A stretch of DNA of 64,000 nucleotides, taken from NCBI RefSeq assembly GCF_900129455.1, contig NZ_FQVU01000002.1, positions 682,001 to 746,000 of the forward strand, in the 5' to 3' direction. Shown piece by piece: positions 16,875 to 24,788 of the stretch. Both the position numbers and the translations under genes were made by a program. The DNA is from Jatrophihabitans endophyticus (GTDB lineage Bacteria; Actinomycetota; Actinomycetes; Mycobacteriales; Jatrophihabitantaceae). The notes under the pieces were generated by a model, which saw only the letters and a list, made by a program, of their open reading frames with translations, made no database searches and was not told where the DNA came from. Position 1 is the first letter of the stretch. Each line of letters begins with the position of its first letter.

Positions 16875-17635
16875 GCGTTTGCTCCTCGGTACTCGTGTGC
16901 CGGGTGCTCGGTCGAGTCACCCGCGCGTCCGTGGCGGAACACTGTGGGCTCCGTTATGCCCACTTCGCGACGGAACGCAACCGCGACGGGGACGTCGGCC
17001 TGCCACCACTGCGCAAATCCCCACTCCGTCGTGGGGCGGGCCGACACCGTGCGGTCGATCAGCGTGATCGGGTCGATCGTGAACTCGAGGCGGTCGAACG
17101 GCAGCCGCATGCCGAGACCGCGAGCCTTCGTGTAGCTCTCCTTCAGCGTCCAGAGGCCGAAGAAGTACCGGCGGCGGTCGGCGGCGGTCCGGCCGCCGCG
17201 GAGCGTCGCGAGCTCGCGCCGGGTCAGGACGGCTCGGGCGATGAGGTCGAGGTCGCGGACCCGCTCGCCGCACTCGACGTCCACGCCGCACTCGTGACGG
17301 GAGACGGCGACGGCGACCTGCCGCGAGCTGTGCGACAGGCTGAAGCGCAGGTCGCCGACGGGACCGGTCAGCCGCGGCCGGTCGTGCTCCTCGACGCCGA
17401 ACTCCCAGCCCCTGCAAGGAACGTCGGGACGTGCCCAGCTCAGCGCCGCACGCAGCAGGCGGTGCGCGGTGACGTAGCTGTCGCGGTCCTCGGTCCGGAC
17501 GAAGCGAGCGGCACGCGCGGACTCGTCCGCGTCGAGACCCCACGCGCCGGCGTCGCGCTCGACCGGCCGCACCCAGACGTGGACGTCGGAGCCGAGGCGG
17601 TCGCGCGCAGTGGGTTGCGCCGCGAGACGTGTCAC
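16871..17635 (-). CDS. Sfp-type 4'-phosphopantetheinyl transferase
   Basis: The protein has 254 residues. The two diagnostic blocks are present: ECGVDVECGERVRD, with the Mg-binding Asp and Glu, and FFGLWTLKESYTKARGLGM, the W-x2-K-E-x3-K-A signature. SHSSRQVAVAV is the usual preceding strand. It would convert apo carrier proteins of the cluster to the holo form using CoA, and at least eight carrier domains in this window need this. GTG 17635 lies 13 bases after a TAGCGT -10 box, which implies a leaderless message and supports this start. The gene faces away from the LmbE operon and shares its control region. Confidence 0.92.
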   Translation of the reverse strand: MTRLAAQPTARDRLGSDVHVWVRPVERDAGAWGLDADESARAARFVRTEDRDSYVTAHRLLRAALSWARPDVPCRGWEFGVEEHDRPRLTGPVGDLRFSLSHSSRQVAVAVSRHECGVDVECGERVRDLDLIARAVLTRRELATLRGGRTAADRRRYFFGLWTLKESYTKARGLGMRLPFDRLEFTIDPITLIDRTVSARPTTEWGFAQWWQADVPVAVAFRREVGITEPTVFRHGRAGDSTEHPAHEYRGANA

Positions 17636-17642
17636 CCGGCCG

Positions 17643-17685
17643 ACGCTAGGGACATCGTGGGGGTGGGACTGCCCACCATTGCGCA
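17643..17685 (-). promoter_or_regulatory. Crp/Fnr-type operator and -10 box for the PPTase-DUF3224 unit
   Basis: Read on the minus strand, TGCGCA-ATGG-TGGGCA (17685 to 17670) is followed 16 bases later by TAGCGT (17648 to 17643). The operator centre is about 42 bases before the predicted start, which coincides with GTG 17635. One base in the second half-site differs from the other copies. Confidence 0.6.
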
Positions 17686-17717
17686 GTGGTGCCTGCTCCG
17701 GACGGTTGCCGGGTGCG

Positions 17718-17733
17718 TGCGCACTGTTGAGCA
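17718..17733 (+). promoter_or_regulatory. Crp/Fnr-type operator for the LmbE operon
   Basis: TGCGCA-CTGT-TGAGCA lies with its centre 43 bases before ATG 17769. At the spacing seen in the other copies the -10 hexamer would be GAGACT (17756-17761), 13 bases before ATG 17769, again implying a leaderless message. The hexamer is weak, so the operator is better supported than the promoter. Confidence 0.6.
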
Positions 17734-17768
17734 GACCCGTCCGGAGCCTCGTGTCGAGACTCGAGATC

Positions 17769-18515
17769 ATGACGACCGACCTCGAACCCGTTCCCGAGGA
17801 CTGGGAACGCGCGCTGATCGTGGTCGCCCACCCCGACGACATCGAGTTCGGCTCGTCGGGCGCGGTGGCCGCGTGGACCGCCGCCGGCAAGACGGTGCAC
17901 TACCTGATCCTGTCGCGCGGCGAGGCCGGCATCGACTCGATGCCGCCGGAGAAGGCAGGGGAGGTGCGCGAGCGCGAGCAGCGCGCCAGCGCCGAGATCG
18001 TCGGCGTCGCCGACGTCGAGTTCCTCGACTACGCCGACGGCAGCATCAGCTACTCCGAGACGCTGCGCGACCACATCGCCGCGGCGATCGTGCGCCATCG
18101 ACCGGAGCTCCTGGTCGGCTACAACCACCACGACGTGACCTTCAGCGGGAAGTGGAACACCTCGGACCACCGCAACGTCGGCCGCGCCACGCTGGACGCG
18201 GTCGGCGTCGCGGCGAACCGCTGGCTCGGCCGCGACCCGAGCGACGGCGACCCGAGCGCGGCCGACGGCGACGAGCTCCTCTGGGCGGGCATCAAGCACG
18301 TCTTCATGGCCGCGTCGCCGAATCCGACGCACGCCGTCGACGTCACCGACAGCCTCGACGCCGCTGTCGCGTCGGTCGAGGCCCATGTCGAGTACCTGGC
18401 CGGGCTCGGCCTGCCCGAGGGCGCCGCCCGCTTCGGGCTCGAGCAGCTGACCAGCTCGGTGGCCGAGCGCTTCGGCGACCGCCCCGCCGTGCCCTTCGAA
18501 TGCGTGGACGTCTGA
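17769..18515 (+). CDS. LmbE/PIG-L-type deacetylase (zinc amidohydrolase)
   Basis: The protein has 248 residues. LIVVAHPDDIEFG carries the His-Pro-Asp-Asp zinc motif and GKWNTSDHRNVGRAT carries the later metal His. The fold family includes MshB, Mca, BshB and antibiotic deacetylases, which cleave N-acyl groups from amino sugars or mycothiol conjugates. It is the first gene of the rightward operon with exporter, ligase and AT-ER. A pathway role such as removing an N-acyl protecting group or processing a thiol conjugate is possible, but a detoxification role is equally plausible. ATG 17769 was chosen over the in-frame GTG 17751 because the conserved start follows directly and promoter spacing agrees. 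Confidence 0.85.
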   Translation: MTTDLEPVPEDWERALIVVAHPDDIEFGSSGAVAAWTAAGKTVHYLILSRGEAGIDSMPPEKAGEVREREQRASAEIVGVADVEFLDYADGSISYSETLRDHIAAAIVRHRPELLVGYNHHDVTFSGKWNTSDHRNVGRATLDAVGVAANRWLGRDPSDGDPSAADGDELLWAGIKHVFMAASPNPTHAVDVTDSLDAAVASVEAHVEYLAGLGLPEGAARFGLEQLTSSVAERFGDRPAVPFECVDV

Positions 18516-18560
18516 ACCGAGGCGAGACCGAGTGACGACGAACAGCCGAGAGAGGTCCCA

Positions 18561-20186
18561 GTGAGCACTACACAAGCCGGTGCGGCCACGCCGAACCCCG
18601 CCGAGGGGCTCAGCGCGCGAACCCGCCTGATCGCGACCATCGGAGCGGCGTTGGCGCTCGCGCTGGCGTCGATCGACATCTCCGTGGTCAGCACCGCGAT
18701 GCCCGACATCGCCGCCGACCTCGACGGGCTCAACCTCTACAGCTGGGTGGGCGTGGGCTACGCCGTCGCGTCCGCGGTGCTGATCCCCGTCGCGGGCAAG
18801 CTCGGGGACATGTTCGGCAGGAAGCCGTTCCTGCTCGTCGGGTTGGCCGGCCTGATCGGCCTCTCCCTCGCCTGCGGGCTCGCGCAGAACATGACCCAGC
18901 TCGTCGTCTTCCGTGTCGTGCAGGGCATCTTCGCCGCCTTCCTGATGGCGAACATCTTCACGCTCGCGGCGGACGTCTACACGGCGGAGAACCGCACCAA
19001 GGTGCAGGGGATCTTCTTCAGCGTCTCCGGGCTGAGCATGGTCGTCGGGCCTCCGGTCGGCGGCTTCATCACCGATCACTGGAGCTGGCGCTGGGTGTTC
19101 TACGTCGCGATCCCGATCGGCGTCGTGTCCTTCGCGATGATGCTGGCGGCGGTCCCGCGGGTCGCGTCCAGCGCGAAGGCGCGCGACATCGACTTCGCCG
19201 GCATGGCCGCGCTGATCGCGGGCCTGGTGCCGATCCTGATCGCGCTCTCGCTCACCGGCGACAACCACGCGTGGACGTCGCCCGGCGTGCTCGTCCCGCT
19301 CGTCGTCGGTGCGGTGATGCTGGTCGTCTTCTTCCTGATCGAGACCAGGGTGGCCGAGAACCCGATCGTGCCGTTCGGGATGTTTCGGTCCAACCAGGTG
19401 TCGGTCATGGCCGGCGTCGCGTTCGTCTCGGCGTTCGCCATGATGGGGACGCTGTACTACGTCCCGCTGCTGTACCAGGGCGTCCTGGGCGTGAGCGCGA
19501 CGTACTCCGGCAGTCTCGTCATCCCGATGACACTGGCCCTGATGCTGATCCCGCCGTTCGCGACCAAGGCCCTGCTGGCGGTCAAGCGGTACCGGGTGCT
19601 CGGGGTCCTGGCCTTCGCGCTCATGGCCCTGGGCTTCGTCGTCCTCACCCGGGTCGACGCCGACAGCTCCCACGCCCTGCCGCTCGGCGCGATGATCCTG
19701 ATCGGCGTCGGCATCGCGATCGCGTTCCCGATGGCCACGTCCGTCACCCAGAGCGCGGTCGACATGAAGCAGATCGGCACCGCGACCAGTCAGATCCAGT
19801 TCTGGCGCATGATCGCCGGCCCGGTGTGCCTGGCGATCCTGGGCTCGATCTTCACCTCGAGCGTGGGCACCGCGATCGGGACCGACGGCTCGGGCCTGTC
19901 GACCATCGACCGCGGCGATCTCGCGCACGGCCTGCACCTGGCCTTCGTGGCCTCGTTCGTCGTGTCGCTGATCGGTGTCGTCATCTGCCTGGTCCTGCGC
20001 GAGGTCCCGATCATCGACATGAAGGCGATGATGAAGAAGATGTCCGGCGCGGGCCCGAAGCCCGCCGGACCGACCGACAGCTCCGAGGGCGGCGCCGACG
20101 GGTCGAGCGGTGGCCCCGAGGGCGTCGCCGCCGCCCCCGAGAAGCCGTCGCCGAGCGGGCGCGAGCCGGCCGCCGCGGGCGGCTGA
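18561..20186 (+). CDS. DHA2-family MFS exporter (14 TM)
   Basis: The protein has 541 residues with about 14 hydrophobic helices. LASIDISVVSTAMPDIA is the family motif in helix 1 and GKLGDMFGRKPFLL is the loop 2-3 motif A. GPPVGGFITDHWSWRWVFY is the motif C region typical of drug/proton antiporters. The C-terminal ~60 residues are a Gly/Ser/Pro-rich cytoplasmic tail. It probably exports the product of the cluster and gives self-resistance. The gene lies 45 bases after the LmbE gene and 25 bases before the ligase, so the three are co-transcribed. GTG 18561 is preceded by GAGAGG (18549-18554). Confidence 0.9.
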   Translation: MSTTQAGAATPNPAEGLSARTRLIATIGAALALALASIDISVVSTAMPDIAADLDGLNLYSWVGVGYAVASAVLIPVAGKLGDMFGRKPFLLVGLAGLIGLSLACGLAQNMTQLVVFRVVQGIFAAFLMANIFTLAADVYTAENRTKVQGIFFSVSGLSMVVGPPVGGFITDHWSWRWVFYVAIPIGVVSFAMMLAAVPRVASSAKARDIDFAGMAALIAGLVPILIALSLTGDNHAWTSPGVLVPLVVGAVMLVVFFLIETRVAENPIVPFGMFRSNQVSVMAGVAFVSAFAMMGTLYYVPLLYQGVLGVSATYSGSLVIPMTLALMLIPPFATKALLAVKRYRVLGVLAFALMALGFVVLTRVDADSSHALPLGAMILIGVGIAIAFPMATSVTQSAVDMKQIGTATSQIQFWRMIAGPVCLAILGSIFTSSVGTAIGTDGSGLSTIDRGDLAHGLHLAFVASFVVSLIGVVICLVLREVPIIDMKAMMKKMSGAGPKPAGPTDSSEGGADGSSGGPEGVAAAPEKPSPSGREPAAAGG

Positions 20187-20211
20187 GCCGCACGACCGGA
20201 TCGGAGCCAGC

Positions 20212-21756
20212 ATGACCGCAGTCGCCGCGTCCACGTCGATCGTCCACCTCGTGCGGCAGCGCGCGACCGACCAGCCCGAGCACCGGGCGCTTGTGGTCGA
20301 CGACGGCACCGAGCTGACCCTCGGCGAGTGGCTCGAACGGGCCGAGCACCTCGCGCGGGTCCTGGTCGCCCGCGGGCTGCGGCGCGGTGACCGCATCGCC
20401 CTGGTGATCGACCCGGGCGCGTGGATCGAGTACGCGGTCGCGAATCTCGCCGTCTATCTCGTCGGTGGCGTCGGGATCGGCTTCACCGATCGGCTCGGCG
20501 CGGACACCGTCGACCGGCTCGCGGCCGATTGCGACGCCGCGGCGGTGCTGCGCTCGGCCGGGGTGGCCGGTCGCGACGACCCGGACCGGCCCTGGTGGGG
20601 CATCGACGAGCTGACCGCCGACCGTGCCGGGAGCGACGACCTGCCCGACCTGCCGGATCCGGCGGCCGGCGACGGCACCGATCGCATCGCCGAGATCGTC
20701 CACACCTCGGGCACCACCGGGCCCGCGAAACGGGTCGCGGTCACGCACGGCAACCTCACCTTCGGTCGCGACAGCAGCGGCGAGCTCTTCGGCGGCATCG
20801 AGAGCATCCTGTGCGCGGTGCCGCCCGGGACGAACGCCGGCCACAGCGCGCTCGTCGTCGCACTGACCACCGGCTCGCGGGCGCACGTCCTGCGCTCGAT
20901 CGACCCCGACGCGATCGCGGCCGCCGTGGCGCGGGACGGGATCCAGCACGCGATCCTGCCCCCCGCGGCCGCGGCCGAGCTGGTGCACTCCGGCGCCACC
21001 GACCGCTACGACCTGACCAGCCTGCGCGCCCTGATGTTCGGCTCGTCGGCGGTGCCCGATTCGATCGTCGCCGCCCTGTCGCAGGCGATCCCCACCGCGA
21101 GCATCATGATCGGCTACGGGTCGACCGAGTCGGCGCCGGCGTTCGCCCGTCGCGCGGAGCCCGCGTTCGGAGACGACGGCGACGTCGAGCGCTTCCGCAC
21201 CGCGGGCTACGAGTCGCTCGGTGCGGCCGGGGGCGGCACCGAGGTGCGCATCGTCGACGACGCCGGGGAGCCGGTAGCGGCCGGCACGATCGGCGAGATC
21301 GCGTTGCGCAGCGAGGCACCCCGCCGCTTCTACCTCGACGTGGACGAGCGCACGGCCGGGGTCTTCGCCGGGGACGGCTGGGTCCGCATGGGCGACCTCG
21401 GCGTCCTCGACCCGGACGGCACCCTGCGCTTCGTCGACCGGGTCGCGGAGTCGATCGTCAGCGACGGCCGGCGGATCTCGTCGGCGCAGGTCGAGAACGC
21501 GCTGATGTGGCACCCGGGGGTGCGGGCGGCGGCCGTGTTCGCCGTTCCCGACCACGACCGCGGGCAGCTCGCCGAGGCGGCGGTCGAGACCGAGGGCGAC
21601 GTCCACGGCGAGGATCTGCTCGCGTTCCTGGCCGATCGGCTGGCACCGGCCGACCTGCCTGCGCGCGTGCACGTCGTCGATCGACTGCCCCGCGGCGTGA
21701 CGGGCAAGGTGCACAAGCAGGTGCTGCGCGAGCAGTACGGACGAGTGAGGAGCTGA
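20212..21756 (+). CDS. AMP-forming acyl ligase (ANL superfamily)
   Basis: The protein has 514 residues. Core motifs are the P-loop-like VHTSGTTGPAKRVAVTHGN, then MIGYGSTESAP, VRMGDLGVLDPDG, and the C-terminal lysine region PRGVTGKVHKQVL. It lacks the NRPS-type substrate pocket pattern, with no FDxSV block, so it is more likely a CoA or ACP ligase for a carboxylic acid than an amino-acid domain. The acid is unknown. It sits in the LmbE-exporter-AT/ER operon, 9 bases before the next gene. ATG 20212 has CGGAG at a suitable distance. Leinamycin-type clusters also contain a free acid-CoA ligase, which is a loose parallel from memory. Confidence 0.85.
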   Translation: MTAVAASTSIVHLVRQRATDQPEHRALVVDDGTELTLGEWLERAEHLARVLVARGLRRGDRIALVIDPGAWIEYAVANLAVYLVGGVGIGFTDRLGADTVDRLAADCDAAAVLRSAGVAGRDDPDRPWWGIDELTADRAGSDDLPDLPDPAAGDGTDRIAEIVHTSGTTGPAKRVAVTHGNLTFGRDSSGELFGGIESILCAVPPGTNAGHSALVVALTTGSRAHVLRSIDPDAIAAAVARDGIQHAILPPAAAAELVHSGATDRYDLTSLRALMFGSSAVPDSIVAALSQAIPTASIMIGYGSTESAPAFARRAEPAFGDDGDVERFRTAGYESLGAAGGGTEVRIVDDAGEPVAAGTIGEIALRSEAPRRFYLDVDERTAGVFAGDGWVRMGDLGVLDPDGTLRFVDRVAESIVSDGRRISSAQVENALMWHPGVRAAAVFAVPDHDRGQLAEAAVETEGDVHGEDLLAFLADRLAPADLPARVHVVDRLPRGVTGKVHKQVLREQYGRVRS

Positions 21757-21765
21757 GGAGCGCTC

Positions 21766-22437
21766 ATGGCGGGAAAGCGGATCAAGGTCTACCTGGAGGT
21801 CGCGGACAAGAAGACGTTCGCCGTCGCCCTCGACTGGCCCGGGTGGGCACGTTCGGGCAAGACCGGCGACGAGGCGCTGGCGGCCCTGGCCGAGTACGCA
21901 CCCCGCTACCGCAAGGTCATCCGCTCGACGGACTACTCGATCCCGGAGGGCGAGCCCACCTTCACCGTCGTCGAGAAGGTCAAGGGCAACGCCACCACCG
22001 AGTTCGGCGCGCCGGCGGCCTTCGTCGACGCGGACGGCAAGCGGGTGACCCAGGCCGACGCGGAACGCACCGCCGCGCTCGTCCGCGCGTGCTGGCGGGC
22101 GGTCGACAAGCAGGCGAAGAAGTCCCCGTCGGCGTTGCGCAAGGGACCACGTGGCGGCGGCCGGGACCGCGACAAGATGCTCGACCACCTCGTCAGCACC
22201 GAGGCCGCCTACGCGCGCAAGGTCGGGGTCAAGCACAAGGCGCCGGACTTCGACGACGCCAAGGCGATCAAGGCGATGCGCGAGGACATCCTCGACGTCA
22301 TCGGCAACCGCTCGAACGGCAAGAAGCCCGTCGGGAAGGGCTGGCCGGTCGCGTACACCGCTCGCCGCATCGCCTGGCACGCCACCGACCACGCCTGGGA
22401 GATGGAGGACCGCAGTTCCCCGAAGAAGAGGAGCTGA
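21766..22437 (+). CDS. Unknown conserved actinobacterial protein
   Basis: The protein has 223 residues and a basic composition. The first ~75 residues resemble a HicB-like alpha/beta unit (YLEVADKKTFAVALDWPGW followed by GDEALAALAEYAPRY). The C-terminal ~80 residues are helical and end in RRIAWHATDHAWEMEDRS, reminiscent of the last helix of DinB-like bundles with two spaced His. I believe similar proteins are common and unnamed in actinobacteria. It lies between ligase and AT-ER with 9- and 8-base gaps, so it is part of the operon. No function is claimed; it may be a passenger or a thiol-binding protein. Confidence 0.75.
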   Translation: MAGKRIKVYLEVADKKTFAVALDWPGWARSGKTGDEALAALAEYAPRYRKVIRSTDYSIPEGEPTFTVVEKVKGNATTEFGAPAAFVDADGKRVTQADAERTAALVRACWRAVDKQAKKSPSALRKGPRGGGRDRDKMLDHLVSTEAAYARKVGVKHKAPDFDDAKAIKAMREDILDVIGNRSNGKKPVGKGWPVAYTARRIAWHATDHAWEMEDRSSPKKRS

Positions 22438-22445
22438 CCGCGGCC

Positions 22446-24713
22446 ATGACCACCGCGTGCCTGTTCCCCGGCCAGGGCTCCCAGCACGAGGGGATGGGGG
22501 TGGAGCTGTTCGCGCGGCACCCGGAGCTGGTCGCGCAGGCCGACGAGATCCTCGGCTGGTCGCTCGTGGCCACGTGCCGCGACGACCCGGCCGGCCGGCT
22601 GCGTGACACCGAGGTCGCCCAGCCCGCGATCTTCGCCGTCGACGCGCTGTCGTGGCTGGAGTGGCGCGCGCGCCACGATGCGCCGGCCTTCGTGGCCGGG
22701 CACAGTCTCGGCGAGTACGCGGCGCTGTTCGCGGCCGGGTGCATCGACTTCGCGACCGGCGTCCGGCTGGTGCAGCGCCGGGGGGCGCTGATGGCCCGCG
22801 CGGCCGGCGGCGGGATGGCCGCGGTGGTCGGCGTCGAGCCCGACGAGCTGGTGCGGCTGCTCGCCGACGCGGGCTGCGACGTCGACGTCGCCAACCACAA
22901 CAGCGCCGACCAGGTCGTGCTGTCCGGCGCCGACGGGCCCCTCGACGCCGCGCTCGAGCTCGTCACCGCCCGCGACCTCGGCCGTGTCATGCCCCTGCCC
23001 GTCAGCGGCGCGTTCCATTCCCGCCTGATGACCGACGCGGCGCGCGAGTTCGAGAAGGTCCTCGCCGAGGTGGACTTCGCGCCGCCCGCGACACCCGTGA
23101 TCGCGAACGTGACGGCGAGACCGTACGAGGCGGACGGCATCGTGCGGCTGCTGGCCGACCAGATCGACTCGTCGGTGCGGTGGAGCGAGTCGATGGCCTA
23201 CCTCGTCGACCACGGCGTGACCGAGACCGTCGAGCTCGGGCCGGGCACCGTGCTCACCAGCCTGTGGCGCTCCGCGCAGCGCACGACGTCGGTGGCGACC
23301 CGGCCGGCCGGCGCCGCGCACGACGACGGTGCGACCCGCCGGGACGGGCTCGCCATCACCGCGGGGTCCCTGGGCTCGAGCGGTTTCCGGCACGACTACG
23401 GCGTTCGCACCGCCTACGTCGCGGGCTCGATGTATCACGGCATCGCCTCCACCGATCTCGTCGCGGCGATGGGCAGGGCCGGTCTGCTCGGCTTCTTCGG
23501 GTCCGGCGGCCTGCCCGTCGACGACGTCGACGCCGCGCTCACGACGATCCAGCGGGCCCTGGGTGCCGACGGGACGTACGGCGTCAACCTGCTCTGCACG
23601 CTCGACAACCCGACCCTCGAGAACGAGCTCGTCGACCTGTACCTGCGGCGGGGGGTGCGCTTCGTCGAGGCGGCCGCCTATCCCCATGTCACGCCGCCGC
23701 TCGTGCGGTGGCGGTTCACCGGCGCCCGCGACGGCGTCGCGCCGCACCGGATCCTGGCCAAGGTTTCCAGACCGGAGGTCGCGACGGCGTTCCTCGACCC
23801 ACCGCCGGACAAGATCCTCGCGGCGCTCGTCGCGGCCGGTGGGTTGACCGAGGACGAGGCGGCGATTGCCCGCACACTGCCGATGTCTCAGGAGATCTGC
23901 GTCGAGTCCGACTCCGCCGGCCACACCGACCAGGGCATCGCCCTCGCGCTGCTGCCGGCGCTGATCCAGTTGCGCGACGAGCTGGTGAGCCGGCACGGCT
24001 ACGACGTCCCGGTCCGGGTCGGCGCGGCCGGCGGGTTGGGCTCACCCGAGGCGCTCGCCGCGGTGTTCGTGCTCGGCGCCGACTTCGTGCTCACCGGTTC
24101 GATCAACCAGTGCACCCCGCAGGCCGGCACGTCGGACGAGGTGAAGGACCTGCTGGCGACGCTGGACGTGCAGGACACGACGTACGCGCCGGCCGGTGAC
24201 GTCTTCGAGCTGGGGGCGCAGGTGCAGGTGGCCCGCAAGGGGACGCTGTTCCCCGTGCGCGCGCAACGGCTCGTCCAGGCGTACCGGCAGGCCGCGCGCT
24301 GGGAGGACGTCGAGCCGAGACTGCGGGCGTCGATCGAGAAGGACTGCTTCGGCCGGCCGTTCGCCGAGGTGTGGGCCGAGACCCGCGAGTACCTCCGGCA
24401 GCGGCATCCCGACGAGCTCGAGCGGGCCGACGCCGACCCTCGCCGCCGGATGGCGTGGGCGTTCCGCTCGTACTTCCACCACTCCACCGCGATAGCGCTC
24501 GACGGCGACGAGGACGAGCGGGTGGACTTCCAGGTGCACTGCGGGCCGGCCATGGGGACGTTCAACCGCTGGGTCGCCGGCACCGACCTCGAGGACTGGC
24601 ACGCGCGCGACGTCGCCGTCGTCGCCGACCGGCTGATGACCGCCACCGCCGACCTGCTCGCCACGCGTCTCGGCGAACTCACCGGGTCCGCGTCGTCCTC
24701 TGCTCAACACTGA
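22446..24713 (+). CDS. Trans-acting acyltransferase-enoylreductase (AT-ER) didomain
   Basis: The protein has 755 residues. Residues ~1-290 are a trans-AT: CLFPGQGSQHEGMG, active serine in GHSLGEYAALFAAG, the Arg in LVQRRGALM and active His in VSGAFHSRLM. Residues ~310-750 are a PfaD-type FMN enoylreductase: YGVRTAYVAGSMYHGIAS, LGFFGSGGL, the flavin motif ICVESDSAGHTDQG, GAAGGLGSPEALAAVF and GSINQCTPQAGTS. The AT should load malonyl units, or hydrolyse stalled ones as in PedC-type enzymes, on the AT-less modules. The ER would reduce selected enoyl intermediates in trans. LnmG has the same AT-ER order. It is the last gene of its operon; the stop TGA lies inside the next operator. Confidence 0.92.
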   Translation: MTTACLFPGQGSQHEGMGVELFARHPELVAQADEILGWSLVATCRDDPAGRLRDTEVAQPAIFAVDALSWLEWRARHDAPAFVAGHSLGEYAALFAAGCIDFATGVRLVQRRGALMARAAGGGMAAVVGVEPDELVRLLADAGCDVDVANHNSADQVVLSGADGPLDAALELVTARDLGRVMPLPVSGAFHSRLMTDAAREFEKVLAEVDFAPPATPVIANVTARPYEADGIVRLLADQIDSSVRWSESMAYLVDHGVTETVELGPGTVLTSLWRSAQRTTSVATRPAGAAHDDGATRRDGLAITAGSLGSSGFRHDYGVRTAYVAGSMYHGIASTDLVAAMGRAGLLGFFGSGGLPVDDVDAALTTIQRALGADGTYGVNLLCTLDNPTLENELVDLYLRRGVRFVEAAAYPHVTPPLVRWRFTGARDGVAPHRILAKVSRPEVATAFLDPPPDKILAALVAAGGLTEDEAAIARTLPMSQEICVESDSAGHTDQGIALALLPALIQLRDELVSRHGYDVPVRVGAAGGLGSPEALAAVFVLGADFVLTGSINQCTPQAGTSDEVKDLLATLDVQDTTYAPAGDVFELGAQVQVARKGTLFPVRAQRLVQAYRQAARWEDVEPRLRASIEKDCFGRPFAEVWAETREYLRQRHPDELERADADPRRRMAWAFRSYFHHSTAIALDGDEDERVDFQVHCGPAMGTFNRWVAGTDLEDWHARDVAVVADRLMTATADLLATRLGELTGSASSSAQH

Positions 24714-24744
24714 GCGGCGCCCGCACGGGCGCGCTTCCTACGTT
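24701..24744 (+). promoter_or_regulatory. Crp/Fnr-type operator and -10 box for the starter/NRPS operon
   Basis: TGCTCA-ACAC-TGAGCG (24701-24716) overlaps the stop codon of the AT-ER gene. TACGTT at 24739-24744 serves as -10, which places the operator centre about 42 bases before the predicted start of transcription near 24751. The leader before ATG 24789 is about 38 bases. Confidence 0.65.
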
Positions 24745-24788
24745 CGGAGCACGCGACCACCGTCGCGGCCGAACGACAGGACCCCGTG

